A stretch of DNA of 64,000 bases from Oleiagrimonas sp963817755 (GCA_963817755.1 CAWFPB010000003.1:62001-126000); one strand, 5' to 3'. Counted from the first letter of the stretch, positions 54,259 through 63,129 are shown. Made by a program: numbers and translations. The notes: generated by a model from the letters alone, not told the origin.

Positions 54259-55225
54259 GTCGTGCCCCGCGCCCGCCAAGCAGCAGCCAGCTCGCCACCA
54301 GCACCCACATCAACGCCGCGACTCCGAAGCGCAGCGGGTCCGGCATGTCCGGGATCGACGACCAGTAGGCCTCGATGAAGGCGGCGACAACCAGCATCAC
54401 GAATGCCCCCAGCACCAGTTGCGCGCCGATCCAGCCGGCCGCGACCATGGCCGGCCCGCGCCGCTGCCGGCCGGGGGCCAGCAGGGTCAGGCCCAGCCGC
54501 AGGCCGGCACCGCCGGCAATCACGGTGGCCGTTAGCTCGAACGCCGAATGGGTGGCGACGAAACGCCAGAACGGGCCGCCAAAGCCGATCGCGGTCAGGT
54601 GGCCCGCCACGCCGCCGATGATCAGCCCGTTCGCCGCCATCACGTAGACCGCGCCGATGCCCAGCAGCAGGCCGGAGGCGAAGGTGCGGAAGGCGATGCC
54701 GACGTTGTGCATGACGTAGAACCCGAACATCATCAGGTCGGTGCCGCTGGTGCGCCCCAGATGCTTGGCCGCCGGGTTGTACATGTGCTCGAAGCTGGCC
54801 AGTCGCTGGTTGCTGAACAGCGTGTGCGCGAACGCGGGGTGCGCGACCACGGCCAGCAGCGTGGCCAGCAGCGGCACGTAGAGAAGGACCGAGGCCGCCA
54901 GCATGCAGCGCCACTCGGCGCGCACCAGTCGCGGGAAGTCCTCCACGACGAAGTGCAGCCCGCGCATCCAGCGCGGCCGCGGGGGGCGGTAGAGCACGCG
55001 ATGCCCGGCCTGCACCAGGCGTTGCAGCAATTCGGTCACCTCGCGGCTGTAGCCGCGCGCGCGAGCCAGCGCCAGTTGCTGGCACAGGCGGCGGTAGGCC
55101 GCCGGGAACTGCTCCGCCTGCGGTTCGCGCATCGCCGGTCCCGGCTTCCTTTCCAGGCGGTGCAGCCAGGCGCGCCAGGACTCCCACTCCTGGCCATGCG
55201 CGGCAACGAATGCGGCCTGTTTCAT
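54248..55225 (-). CDS. Stage II sporulation protein M-like membrane protein
   Basis: A 325-aa SpoIIM-family protein in a non-sporulating organism. After a 100-residue cytoplasmic helical part come about six helices: LAASVLLYVPLLATLLAVV, the family motif MFGFYVMHNVGIAFRTFASG, and VYVMAANGLIIGGVAGHL. SpoIIM is common beside moxR and DUF58 in Proteobacteria. It overlaps the RDD gene by 4 nt. Confidence 0.9.
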   Translation of the reverse strand: MKQAAFVAAHGQEWESWRAWLHRLERKPGPAMREPQAEQFPAAYRRLCQQLALARARGYSREVTELLQRLVQAGHRVLYRPPRPRWMRGLHFVVEDFPRLVRAEWRCMLAASVLLYVPLLATLLAVVAHPAFAHTLFSNQRLASFEHMYNPAAKHLGRTSGTDLMMFGFYVMHNVGIAFRTFASGLLLGIGAVYVMAANGLIIGGVAGHLTAIGFGGPFWRFVATHSAFELTATVIAGGAGLRLGLTLLAPGRQRRGPAMVAAGWIGAQLVLGAFVMLVVAAFIEAYWSSIPDMPDPLRFGVAALMWVLVASWLLLGGRGARHAA

Positions 55226-55902
55226 GAGCGCCCCAGCAGCCAGTTGGCGTAGCCGCGCAGGCGCTGCACGCCGGCGGCGCCGCGAAATCCGGTCAATGGT
55301 TCCAGCAGGTCCGCCATCTCGCAGCGACGTGCCTCGGTCAGCTGCTCGCCGCGTTCGGCAAAGTCGACAATCGCCGCCGCCTCGTCGGGCGCCAGTGGCA
55401 GGGGCGGGGGCACCGCTTCGGTATCCGCCACCGGATGCGCACGGGCAAGTTCGCCGGCATGCACGACCAGGGTGCCGGCGACGATGTCGCCCAGTCGGCG
55501 CGCATCGCGGTCGATCAGGGTGCTGGCCAGGCCGGCGGCATAGAAACCAGGCAGCATGTCGACCGCGCGCAGCAGCGTGCGAAGTATCGAGGGAATCCAG
55601 GTCACCGGCCTTCCGTCGGCGCAGACCACGCGCAGGCCCAGGGCGCGTTTGCCGGGCGTCTGCCCGTTCCAGAGCACCTCGAAGGCCACCCAGTAGCCCC
55701 AGGTCAGGACGAAGAACACCAGCGCCAGCAGGCCCATGCCGGCCTGTCCCAGCATGCCCACCGGGATCGCCACCGCCATCCACAGGCCGACGCGGATCAG
55801 CAGGTCCAGCACCCAGGCTTGCGCCCGCGCCACGGCGCCGGCCGCGCGCAGCCGCAGGAAGACGCCTTCCGGCGTCTCCACCTCCGACAAGGTGTCCAGC
55901 AT
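55222..55902 (-). CDS. RDD-family membrane protein
   Basis: A 226-aa protein with the RDD domain in residues 20-150: RAQAWVLDLLIRVGLWMAVA, GYWVAFEVLWNGQTPGKRALGLRVVCADG (the NGQTPGKR signature), and STLIDRDARRLGDIVAGTLV. The C-terminal third is cytoplasmic and helical. Role unknown; RDD proteins include putative Na+/H+ antiporters. It overlaps the preceding gene by one base (TGATG). Confidence 0.9.
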   Translation of the reverse strand: MLDTLSEVETPEGVFLRLRAAGAVARAQAWVLDLLIRVGLWMAVAIPVGMLGQAGMGLLALVFFVLTWGYWVAFEVLWNGQTPGKRALGLRVVCADGRPVTWIPSILRTLLRAVDMLPGFYAAGLASTLIDRDARRLGDIVAGTLVVHAGELARAHPVADTEAVPPPLPLAPDEAAAIVDFAERGEQLTEARRCEMADLLEPLTGFRGAAGVQRLRGYANWLLGRS

Positions 55903-56411
55903 CAGTCTGCCCGGATGACGATGGTATCCGCGATCAGGTCATGCAAGCAGCGGCGCTCGGAACCGAAGATGAGCAATGCGTCGATCAGCCCGGACAGACG
56001 CCCGACGAAGGGTATGGCCCCAAGCAGCGTCACCGGCAAAAAGCGTAGCCCGAAGATGCGACCGAGGCCGATTCGGCTGCCGTCGGTGCGCACCACCTTG
56101 ATGCCCAGCATGCGCTTGCCGATCGTCTGTGCGTTGCGATGCAGGAACACGCAATTGACGATGATCAGCGCCAGGGTGCCGACGATCATGAACAGGCCGA
56201 CCAGCCCCATGGTCGTCTTGCTCGCAGTGCCTGCCTGTGCGCCCATGACCATGGCCGGGGCGATAAGCACCACGGTCATGAGCACGACATCGATCATCGC
56301 CGCCCCCAAGCGTGTCCCGCGCGGCGCCTTGCGCTCTTCAAGCTCGGCGCCGTCCAGCGTGGTTTCATCCTTGACCTCGGCGACAGGCGCCGCATATGGA
56401 TTGGCTTCCAT
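55902..56411 (-). CDS. Second RDD-family membrane protein
   Basis: A 169-aa RDD protein opening MEANPYAAPVAEV, the short leader common in Xanthomonadales RDD proteins, then APRGTRLGAAMIDVVLMTVV, NAQTIGKRMLGIKVVRTDGS and SGLIDALLIFGSERRCLHDLIA. It is the first gene of the MoxR operon. Probably a paralogue of its downstream neighbour. Confidence 0.88.
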   Translation of the reverse strand: MEANPYAAPVAEVKDETTLDGAELEERKAPRGTRLGAAMIDVVLMTVVLIAPAMVMGAQAGTASKTTMGLVGLFMIVGTLALIIVNCVFLHRNAQTIGKRMLGIKVVRTDGSRIGLGRIFGLRFLPVTLLGAIPFVGRLSGLIDALLIFGSERRCLHDLIADTIVIRAD

Positions 56412-56437
56412 GATGTTCCCCCTTGTACTTTACGGAC

Positions 56438-56459
56438 CTGGTCGGCCTCCCCCGACCAG
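56438..56459. promoter_or_regulatory. Dyad upstream of the MoxR operon
   Basis: CTGGTCGG and CCGACCAG form a perfect 8-bp inverted repeat around CCTCCC, 26 bp upstream of the first RDD start. It could be an operator or leader hairpin. The remaining bases of 56412-56666 hold no gene I can support. Confidence 0.4.
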
Positions 56460-56666
56460 TACACCCGAGTATAGGTCGGGCGGTGCGACCGGTACATACC
56501 CGGTCCCGACCGCGCTTGCACGAGGCCTGGCGCGGCTTTCGAACAGGCGATGCGGTGGTTTCGCAAGCGTTCCTAGTGAGGGATTCGACGCCGCTTGCCG
56601 GGCGGAGAATGGGACGGCTGGACTGCGTCGACGACGCGGTCCAGATGTGCGGCTCGGCGGCTCCGG

Positions 56667-57086
56667 TCAGCGCGCGAACAGCTGCCCGCGATCGGCGAAG
56701 GCCTTGAATTCGAGGGCGTTGCCGCAGGGATCGAGCAGGAACATGGTGGCCTGCTCGCCGGGCCGGCCGGCAAAGCGCACGTGCGGTTCGATGACGAAGT
56801 CGGTGCCGGCCGCGCGCAGGCGCTTGGCCAGGGCCCGCCAGGCATCCATGTCCAGCACCACGCCGAAGTGCGGCACCGGCACGGCATCGCCGTCGACGGC
56901 ATTGTGGTGCACGCGCACGCTGGCCGGGGCCCGGTGCGCGACCAGCTGGTGGCCGAAGAAGTCGAAATCGACCCAGTCCTCGGCGGAGCGGCCTTCGGGG
57001 CAGCCCAGCAACTCGCCGTAGAAGGCGCGAGCGGCCTCCAGCGAGGTCACCGGGAAGGCCAGGTGGAAAGGGTTCAGTCCGGGCAT
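56667..57086 (-). CDS. VOC (glyoxalase-fold) family protein
   Basis: A 139-aa protein of two beta-alpha-beta-beta-beta units: NPFHLAFPVTSLEAARAFYG at the start and PHFGVVLDMDAWRALAKRL in the second half. Metal-ligand candidates are His8, His in VPHFG and Glu in GNALEFKAF. This is a dioxygenase/lyase-type VOC protein of unknown substrate. It begins 7 bp after the stop of the lpxO-like gene on the same strand. Confidence 0.85.
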   Translation of the reverse strand: MPGLNPFHLAFPVTSLEAARAFYGELLGCPEGRSAEDWVDFDFFGHQLVAHRAPASVRVHHNAVDGDAVPVPHFGVVLDMDAWRALAKRLRAAGTDFVIEPHVRFAGRPGEQATMFLLDPCGNALEFKAFADRGQLFAR

Positions 57087-57093
57087 GCGCGGG

Positions 57094-58029
57094 TCAGGCG
57101 AAAGGTCGCGGGGCGAGGAAGATCGCCCACAGCACGATCACGATCAAGGTGTACTTGATGGCGCGGAACGTGCGCGGCCAGCGTCTCTTGAAGGACTTGT
57201 TGCGCTGGCCGACGCGGTGGTTGAGCGCGTACAGGCGGTTGATGATGCCGGTGCTGTCGGTCTCCTCGTTGGGCGAGGCGGTGATGCGGCCCATGAAGGC
57301 GCTGACGCGGGCGTTGATGGCGGCCATGAGGCGCGTGCGCAGCGGGCGCACCACGTCGCAGAACAGGATCACGCGGGTCTGGTCGGTCTTGTTCTCGGCC
57401 CAGTGCACGTAGGTTTCGTCGAACACCACGTCCTCGCCGTCGCGCCAGGCGTGGACCTCGCCGTCGACGAAGATGCGGCAGTCCTCGGAGTTGGGCGTGA
57501 TCAGGCCCAGGTGGTAGCGCAGCGAGCCGGCGAACGGGTCGCGGTGCGGATTGAGCTTGCTGCCCGGCGGCAGCAGGGCGAACATCGCCGCCTTCACGTC
57601 GGGCAGGCGGTTCAGCAGTTCCACCGTCCTCGGGCACAGCGCCTCGGCCGAAGGCAGCGCCTCGCCGTACCACTTCAGATAGAAGCGCTTCCAGCCCTGC
57701 TTGAAGAAGGAATTGAAGCTGGCGTCGTTCTTCTTTTCCGCGGCGCGGATGAAGCCCTGGTCGAACAGGTGCGCTGCTTCCTCGCGGATCTCGCGCCAGT
57801 GGTCCTTGAGCAGGTCCAGTTGCGGAAATCCCGCGCGGTCGAGGATCGGCGTGGCCGGCACCGCCGAGAACGCGTACATCAGCAGGTTGTAGGGCGCGAA
57901 CACCGCCGAGTGGTCGACCAGCTGGCGGTCGAAGCGCAGCTTCGCGCGTCCACGCAGGTGTACGGCCAGCACGCACAGCACGAAGGCGGCGAACACGAGG
58001 AACAGGATCAGGCGCGGGGTGAGGGGCAT
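57094..58029 (-). CDS. lpxO: Aspartyl/asparaginyl beta-hydroxylase family, LpxO-like
   Basis: A 311-aa Fe(II)/2-oxoglutarate oxygenase. An N-terminal helix (LILFLVFAAFVLCVLAV) and a C-terminal helix (YTLIVIVLWAIFLA) place it at the membrane, as LpxO is. The catalytic core has LNPHRDPFAGSLRYHLGL (metal His and substrate region) and FDETYVHWAENKTDQTRVIL with the second His and Arg. LpxO hydroxylates a secondary acyl chain of lipid A; the assignment to this substrate rests on the membrane anchors. Confidence 0.82.
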   Translation of the reverse strand: MPLTPRLILFLVFAAFVLCVLAVHLRGRAKLRFDRQLVDHSAVFAPYNLLMYAFSAVPATPILDRAGFPQLDLLKDHWREIREEAAHLFDQGFIRAAEKKNDASFNSFFKQGWKRFYLKWYGEALPSAEALCPRTVELLNRLPDVKAAMFALLPPGSKLNPHRDPFAGSLRYHLGLITPNSEDCRIFVDGEVHAWRDGEDVVFDETYVHWAENKTDQTRVILFCDVVRPLRTRLMAAINARVSAFMGRITASPNEETDSTGIINRLYALNHRVGQRNKSFKRRWPRTFRAIKYTLIVIVLWAIFLAPRPFA

Positions 58030-58341
58030 GGTCGGTGGCCGGGCGAGGTTGACGTCATTTTACGACCAGTGCGGGGTGGCGGGTAGGAAGTGTGCGCGTC
58101 TCGTAGGGTGGCGCCTTGCTATGCGACGGCCTGCGGGACCCCCTCCCTGCCTCCCCCTGCAAGCAGGGGGAGGTCGTCGGTGCTTAGGGTTGCCTGCTGC
58201 AGGGTGTGTGGTAGGCGACTTGCGGGTGGACGGCGTGCGTAAGCGAAAAACCCTCCCCTTTCAGGGGAGGGCAGGGGTGGGGTCAACAACGGAGCCGAGC
58301 TCTTTGGTCCGCCGCGAGCGTCAGGGTCGACAGGTCCTCGC
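58030..58341. repeat. Intergenic region with two strong GC hairpins
   Basis: No gene is visible in this gap. One hairpin is CCTCCCCCTGC (58150-58160) with GCAGGGGGAGG (58163-58173). The second is CCCTCCCC (58251-58258) with GGGGAGGG (58264-58271), followed by CAGGGGTGGGGT. The latter shares its design with the element at 26471-26506. Such elements are dispersed in Xanthomonadales chromosomes. Confidence 0.6.
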
Positions 58342-59721
58342 CTACAACGCCTCGGCCGCGAAGTCCGCCAGCCGTGAGCGCTCGCCGCGGCGCAGCGTGA
58401 CGTGCGCCGAGTGCGGCCAGTCCTTGAAGCGGTCCACGGCGTAGGTCAGGCCCGAGGTGGTCTCGGTCAGGTACGGCGTGTCGATCTGCTCGACGTTGCC
58501 CAGGCACACGATCTTGGTGCCGGGGCCGGCGCGCGTGATCAGGGTCTTCATCTGCTTGGAGGTCAGGTTCTGCGCCTCGTCGATGATCAGGTACCGGTTG
58601 AGGAAGGTGCGCCCGCGCATGAAGTTCAGCGAGCGGATCTTGATGCGCGAGGCGAGCAGGTCGTTGGTCGCCGCGCGGCCCCAGCTGCCGCCTTCCTCGG
58701 CGTCGGTGAGCACTTCCAGGTTGTCGGTCAGCGCGCCCATCCAGGGGGTCATCTTCTCCTCCTCGGTGCCGGGCAGGAAGCCGATGTCCTCGCCCACCGA
58801 GACCGTGGCGCGGGTCATGATGATCTCGCGGTAGCGCTGCTGGTCCATGACCTGGGCCAGGCCGGCGGCCAGGGTCATCAGGGTCTTGCCGGTGCCGGCG
58901 TTGCCGAGCAGGGTGATGAAGTCGATCTCCGGGTCCATCAGCACGTTGAGGGCGAAGTTCTGCTCGCGGTTGCGCGCGGCGATGCCCCAGACGCTGTGGC
59001 TGGCTTGGGTGTGGTCGTCCATCAGCACCATCTTTGTGGTGTCCTGGCTGACCTCGATCACGCGCAGTTCCACGCTGTTGTCGCCGGGCAGGTACAGGCA
59101 CTGGTTGGGATGCCAGGTCTCATCCTCGGCCGGTGTCACTTCGTACCAGGTGCGGCCCTTGTCGGTCCACGAGCGCAGTTCCGGGTGGCGGTCCCAGAAG
59201 TCGGCCGGCAGCTCGGTCGAGCCGGTGTACAGCAGTGCGAAATCGTCCAGCGCGCGGTCGTTCTCGTAGTCCTCCGCGGCGATGCCGAAGATGGTCGCCT
59301 TGATGCGCAGGTTGATGTCCTTGGTCACCAGCGCCACCGGCGTATCCGGATGCTGGTCGCGGATGTCGAGCACGGCGGCCAGGATCTGGTTGTCGGCCTT
59401 TCCAGTGGTGCGTTCGGCGCGCTGCTGGAAGTGCAGGCGACCCACTTTCTCGCTGCGCCGCAGGTTGAGCCCGTGCGGGTTGATCAGGTCCAGTCCCTCG
59501 GCGATGTCGCGGCCGTTGCCGCGCTCGAGCAGTTCGTTGAGGAAACGGCTGGCCTGGCGCGCGTTGCGTGCGACTTCCGAGCCGCCTTTCTTCTTTTCGT
59601 CCAATTCCTCCAGCACGGTCATGGGGATGAACACGTCGTGTTCCTCGAAGCGGAACAGCGCGGTCGGGTCATGCAGCAGCACGTTGGTGTCCAGTGCGTA
59701 GATGCGCTTGCCTCGGGTCAT
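58342..59721 (-). CDS. PhoH-family protein with N-terminal PIN domain (PhoH2 type)
   Basis: A 459-aa RNA helicase/ribonuclease-like protein. The PIN domain covers 1-150 (IYALDTNVLLHDPTALFRF, VLEELDEKKKG, LVTKDINLRIKA). The PhoH P-loop ATPase follows with FITLLGNAGTGKTLMTLAAG near residue 245, RYLIIDEAQNLTSKQMKT and KIVCLGNVEQIDTPYL. ATG 59721 (MTRGKRIYALD) is preferred to an upstream frame start. It follows bcp on the same strand. Confidence 0.94.
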   Translation of the reverse strand: MTRGKRIYALDTNVLLHDPTALFRFEEHDVFIPMTVLEELDEKKKGGSEVARNARQASRFLNELLERGNGRDIAEGLDLINPHGLNLRRSEKVGRLHFQQRAERTTGKADNQILAAVLDIRDQHPDTPVALVTKDINLRIKATIFGIAAEDYENDRALDDFALLYTGSTELPADFWDRHPELRSWTDKGRTWYEVTPAEDETWHPNQCLYLPGDNSVELRVIEVSQDTTKMVLMDDHTQASHSVWGIAARNREQNFALNVLMDPEIDFITLLGNAGTGKTLMTLAAGLAQVMDQQRYREIIMTRATVSVGEDIGFLPGTEEEKMTPWMGALTDNLEVLTDAEEGGSWGRAATNDLLASRIKIRSLNFMRGRTFLNRYLIIDEAQNLTSKQMKTLITRAGPGTKIVCLGNVEQIDTPYLTETTSGLTYAVDRFKDWPHSAHVTLRRGERSRLADFAAEAL

Positions 59722-59815
59722 GCACGAACCTCGCAGGTGGTGGTAAACGGGCAGCACGAAGCGGCCCGCACGCGGCTCGGGCTGCGGCGGGCAGGTCGAT
59801 GGCGAGTCGGGGTGT

Positions 59816-60277
59816 TCACTTCGTGGGAATTTCGTCCAGTACGGCCTGGGCGTGGCCGGCGACCTTCACCTTGCGCCACTCGTGTTTCAGTTTGCCGTCG
59901 GGGCCGATCAGGAAGGTGCTGCGCACCACGCCCATGTGGGTCTTGCCGTAGAGCTTCTTCTCGTGGATCACGTCGAAGGCCTTGCACCAGGTCTCGTCCG
60001 GGTCGGACACCAGCGGGAAGGGCAGCTCGTGCTTGGCGGCAAAGTTGGCGTGCGACTTCACCGAGTCGCGCGAGACGCCGACCACCTCGGCACCGCGGCG
60101 CTTGAAGGTGCGGTACAGGTCGCGGAAGTCGCCCGCCTCGTTGGTGCAGCCGGGAGTGTTGTCCTTGGGGTAGAAGTACACCACCACCCACTGGCCCTTC
60201 AGGTCCTTCAGCGAAAGCGTGCCGCCGTCTCCGGTGGATCCTTCCAGTTTCGGGGCGCTCTTGCCGACTTCGATCAT
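59816..60277 (-). CDS. bcp: Thioredoxin-dependent peroxiredoxin Bcp/PrxQ
   Basis: A 153-aa peroxiredoxin that reduces hydroperoxides. The peroxidatic Cys44 lies in YFYPKDNTPGCTNEAGDF. The resolving Cys found five residues later in E. coli Bcp is Ala here. The only other Cys is Cys98 (WCKAFDV), matching the third, non-essential Cys of E. coli Bcp. The enzyme thus looks like a 1-Cys type. It starts at ATG 60277. Confidence 0.93.
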   Translation of the reverse strand: MIEVGKSAPKLEGSTGDGGTLSLKDLKGQWVVVYFYPKDNTPGCTNEAGDFRDLYRTFKRRGAEVVGVSRDSVKSHANFAAKHELPFPLVSDPDETWCKAFDVIHEKKLYGKTHMGVVRSTFLIGPDGKLKHEWRKVKVAGHAQAVLDEIPTK

Positions 60278-60300
60278 GGTTTGTTCCTCTTGGGTCGTTC

Positions 60301-60870
60301 CTAGAATTTCACCGGGTCCATGATGGCATCGAGGTTCAGGCGGTCGCACAACTCCAGGAAATCGTCGCGCAGGGTGGCGATGTGGCTGTCGGCGGGAATG
60401 CCGATGGTGAGCTGGGCCTGGAACATGCCGGCACCGGTCTGCATGGCCTGGTAGCGCATGGAATTGAGCTGCTCGATGCTGATGCCGTTGCGCACGAAGA
60501 ATTCGATCACCTCGGCCAGCACGCCGCTGCGGTCGGCGGCGACAATCTCGACCAGGTAGGGCAGCAGATGCGACTGCGCGCTGCGCGGCTGGGTGCGGTA
60601 GTGCATCAGGTGCAGTTCCGCGTCCTCGCGTGCGAGCTTGTCCAGCGCCGATTCCAGCTTGGCCACCGCGTCCCAGCTGCCCTGCGCCAGCAGGAGCACG
60701 CAGATGTCGCTGCCGAGCGTGGACACGCGGGTGTCGGCCAGGTTGCATCCGGCGTCGGCGATGCGCCGGACAAGGGTCATCAGGGGCGAGCGAGAGGCCG
60801 GCGAGAGCGTCTGCACGAGTAGCTGGTTTTCGCCCCCCGGGCGCTGCGTGATGCTGCGGTTCAAGACCAT
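60301..60870 (-). CDS. gcvR: GcvR-like tandem ACT domain regulator
   Basis: A 189-aa protein of two ACT domains: VQTLSPASRSPLMTLVRRIADAGCNLADTR (about 18-90) and LVEIVAADRSGVLAEVIEFFVRNGISIEQL (about 105-180). This is the layout of GcvR, which controls the glycine cleavage system by binding GcvA. ATG 60870 and GTG 60876 are both possible. It ends 23 bp before bcp and is divergent from dapA. Confidence 0.82.
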   Translation of the reverse strand: MVLNRSITQRPGGENQLLVQTLSPASRSPLMTLVRRIADAGCNLADTRVSTLGSDICVLLLAQGSWDAVAKLESALDKLAREDAELHLMHYRTQPRSAQSHLLPYLVEIVAADRSGVLAEVIEFFVRNGISIEQLNSMRYQAMQTGAGMFQAQLTIGIPADSHIATLRDDFLELCDRLNLDAIMDPVKF

Positions 60871-60984
60871 GGGCACCTGAATGATTGGGCGGGATCGAGA
60901 ATGATCGCTCGCGATTCGAGCTTACTTGCCCGTGAGCGAAAGCCGCAAGTAACATCGCCGACGTTCTCCCACCGGGTGGTCGAT

Positions 60985-61875
60985 TTGAAACTTCACGGAA
61001 GCATCTGTGCCCTGGCGACGCCTTTTCGCGCTGGCGGCGAACTCGATCTCGACGCGTTCGGACGCCTGATCGACCATCAGGTCGACGGCGGCACGCAGGC
61101 CCTGGTGGTGGCCGGCTCGACCGGCGAGGCGCATTTCCTCGAGGCGGACGAGTACGATCGCCTGCTTGCGTTTGCCGTCGAGCGGGTCGGCGGCCGGGTG
61201 CCGGTGATCGCCGGCACCGGCGAGGCCGGTACCGCCAAGACCGTGCGCCTGACCCGTCGGGCCGCTGCGCTGGGCGCCGATGCCGCGCTGGTGGTGACAC
61301 CGTATTACGTGCGCCCGACCCAGCACGGCCTGGAGTCCCACTTCACCGAAGTGGCCGAGCAGGGCGGCCTGCCGGTGATCCTGTACAACGTGCCCACGCG
61401 CACCGCCTGCGACATGCAGCCGGAGACCGTGGCACGCTTGCGCGAGCATGAGCGCATCGTCGGCCTGAAGGAGGCCGTGGCCGATGCGGACCGCATCCGT
61501 GCCATCGCGGAACTTGCGCGCGAGGATTTCGTCTATCTATCCGGTGACGACGACAGCGCGGCCGATGCCATGCTGGCGGGTGCGGCGGGCACCATCTCGG
61601 TGGTGGTCAACCTGGTGCCCGGCTTGTTCCGCGCCCTGTGCGACGCGGCCACGGCCGGCAGCCGGGACGCGGTGCGCGAGCACACGCTGGCCCTGAAGCC
61701 GCTGCTGGACGTGCTCGGATGCGCGCCGAACCCGATCCCGGTCAAGGCCGGGCTGGCGCTGCAGGGTATCGGCGACGGCAGCCTGAGGCTTCCGCTGGAG
61801 GCGCTCGAGCATGGTTCGGCACGCGACGCCATCCGCGATACACTGGCTCGTCTTGCGCCTTCGTCGGCGGACTGA
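60985..61875 (+). CDS. dapA: 4-hydroxy-tetrahydrodipicolinate synthase DapA
   Basis: DapA (296 aa) condenses pyruvate and aspartate semialdehyde in lysine/diaminopimelate synthesis. Motifs: VVAGSTGEAHFL, the active Tyr in ALVVTPYYVRPTQ, ILYNVPTRTACDM, and the Schiff-base Lys in IVGLKEAVAD. TTG 60985 is chosen: MKLHGSICALATPF matches the family N-terminus, with GGGTGG 5 nt upstream. The frame is open to 60901 without a better start. Confidence 0.93.
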   Translation: MKLHGSICALATPFRAGGELDLDAFGRLIDHQVDGGTQALVVAGSTGEAHFLEADEYDRLLAFAVERVGGRVPVIAGTGEAGTAKTVRLTRRAAALGADAALVVTPYYVRPTQHGLESHFTEVAEQGGLPVILYNVPTRTACDMQPETVARLREHERIVGLKEAVADADRIRAIAELAREDFVYLSGDDDSAADAMLAGAAGTISVVVNLVPGLFRALCDAATAGSRDAVREHTLALKPLLDVLGCAPNPIPVKAGLALQGIGDGSLRLPLEALEHGSARDAIRDTLARLAPSSAD

Positions 61876-61898
61876 AACGAATTTCAACGGAACCCCAC

Positions 61899-62474
61899 AT
61901 GAAGAAAATCACTGTCGCCCTGATGCTGTGCACCGTCATGCTGTCCGGATGCGGCCTGTTCCATTCCGGCAAGCCCTGGAAGGATGCCAAGCAGGAGAAT
62001 CCGCTGGAAATCCCCCCGAACATGGATCGCCCCAATGTCAGCAACGCCCTGACCATCCCGACCGTCAACGCCCAGCAGTCGCAGCCCGCGCCCGCCGCCA
62101 AGCCTGGCGTGCTGCACCTGGACAGTGACGTGGACACGGCCTACAAGCGCGTCGGCCTGATCCTCGGCAATGGCGATATCGGCAGCATCACCTCGCAGAG
62201 CGACAGCAGCCACACCTACCAGGTCGCCATGGCCTCGAAGATGCAGCTCGGTTCCAGCCAGGGGTTCCTCGAGCGCCATTTCAGCAATGCGCAGAACGCC
62301 GACAAGGCCGGCAACGGCTCCTCCGCTGCTGCCGGCGCAACCGCGCAGGCGCCTTCGGCGGTGACCGTGCAGGTTTCGGCCGCAGCGGGTGGCGGCAGTG
62401 ATGTCAGCGCCTCGGGCGATCCGCAGCAGGTCGCGCGTCTGATGAGCGCACTGAAATCGCGCCTGGGCGGTTGA
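61899..62474 (+). CDS. BamC-like outer membrane lipoprotein
   Basis: A 191-aa lipoprotein: signal ending in MLSGC with Cys18, then NPLEIPPNMDRPNVSNALTIP, which matches the BamC N-terminal segment (PLxxPPDL-type) that binds BamD. The central part TAYKRVGLILGNGDIGSITS resembles one helix-grip domain; the rest is Ala/Ser-rich. It is shorter than E. coli BamC (344 aa). Position after dapA, as in E. coli, supports the call. Confidence 0.7.
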   Translation: MKKITVALMLCTVMLSGCGLFHSGKPWKDAKQENPLEIPPNMDRPNVSNALTIPTVNAQQSQPAPAAKPGVLHLDSDVDTAYKRVGLILGNGDIGSITSQSDSSHTYQVAMASKMQLGSSQGFLERHFSNAQNADKAGNGSSAAAGATAQAPSAVTVQVSAAAGGGSDVSASGDPQQVARLMSALKSRLGG

Positions 62475-62494
62475 TCCGCCCGGTGCCGCAAAGC

Positions 62495-62520
62495 AAAACG
62501 CCGCCCGAGGGCGGCGTTTT
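62495..62520. terminator. Bidirectional rho-independent terminator
   Basis: CGCCGCCC (62499-62506) and GGGCGGCG (62509-62516) form the stem, flanked by AAAA and TTTT. It lies between the convergent bamC-like and fdxA genes. Confidence 0.88.
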
Positions 62521-62547
62521 CGTATCCGTGTCGCGTTGCTGGCGCGG

Positions 62548-62871
62548 TCAGCGCTCCAGCAGGCGCAGCTTGTCGGGCTTGTTCTCCCACTCGGCCGCAT
62601 CGTCCGGTGGATCCTTGCGCTCGGTGATCACCGGCCAGATTTCGCACAGCTCCGCGTTGAGCGGGGTGTAATGCTCCTGTCCGGCCGGTACGTCGTCTTC
62701 GGGATAGATCGCGTTGACCGGGCACTCCGGCTCGCACAGGGTGCAGTCGATGCACTCGTCCGGATTGATGGCCAGGAAGTTGGGCCCTTCGTGGAAGGCG
62801 TCGACCGGACACACCTCGACGCAGTCGGTGTACTTGCACTTGATGCAGTTTTCGACGACGACGAAGGTCAT
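62548..62871 (-). CDS. fdxA: 7Fe ferredoxin FdxA
   Basis: A 107-aa [3Fe-4S][4Fe-4S] ferredoxin. MTFVVVENCIKCKYTDCVEVCPVDAF and CIDCTLCEPECPVNAI supply the cluster Cys. Compared with Azotobacter ferredoxin I, all cluster ligands are present, while the non-ligand Cys24 (CPVDCF) is Ala. ATG 62871 is the family start; an ATG two codons upstream is ignored. Confidence 0.95.
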   Translation of the reverse strand: MTFVVVENCIKCKYTDCVEVCPVDAFHEGPNFLAINPDECIDCTLCEPECPVNAIYPEDDVPAGQEHYTPLNAELCEIWPVITERKDPPDDAAEWENKPDKLRLLER

Positions 62872-63053
62872 ATGCAATGCCCTGAAAGCTGGCCAAGGCG
62901 ACGCTGTTGGAAAAGCCCGTACGGCCGATCGCAGCGACGCTTTTCGAACCGTGCGGCCGGGTTTGGCCGCTGCGTCCGTTCCACGGATGCGGTCGTCAAG
63001 ATGCTTGCCGTCATGTTTCCACTACGGCGATCATGGACGATCGCAAAAGTAAA

Positions 63054-63129
63054 TGGCGCTCCCTACGAGACTCGAACTCGTGTTTTCGCCTTGAGAGGGC
63101 GACGTCCTGGACCGCTAGACGAAGGGAGC
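63054..63129 (-). tRNA. tRNA-Glu (anticodon CUC)
   Basis: 76 nt on the minus strand including encoded CCA. The acceptor stem pairs GCTCCC with GGGAGC; the anticodon stem TCGCC/GGCGA holds loop CTCTCAA with anticodon CUC; the T arm has GTTCGAGTC. It reads the GAG codon, common in this GC-rich genome. Confidence 0.95.

Noticed and set aside
58150..58271. Tandem hairpins as a CRISPR array
   Set aside because: The two palindromes differ in sequence and length, spacing is irregular, and no cas genes are present.
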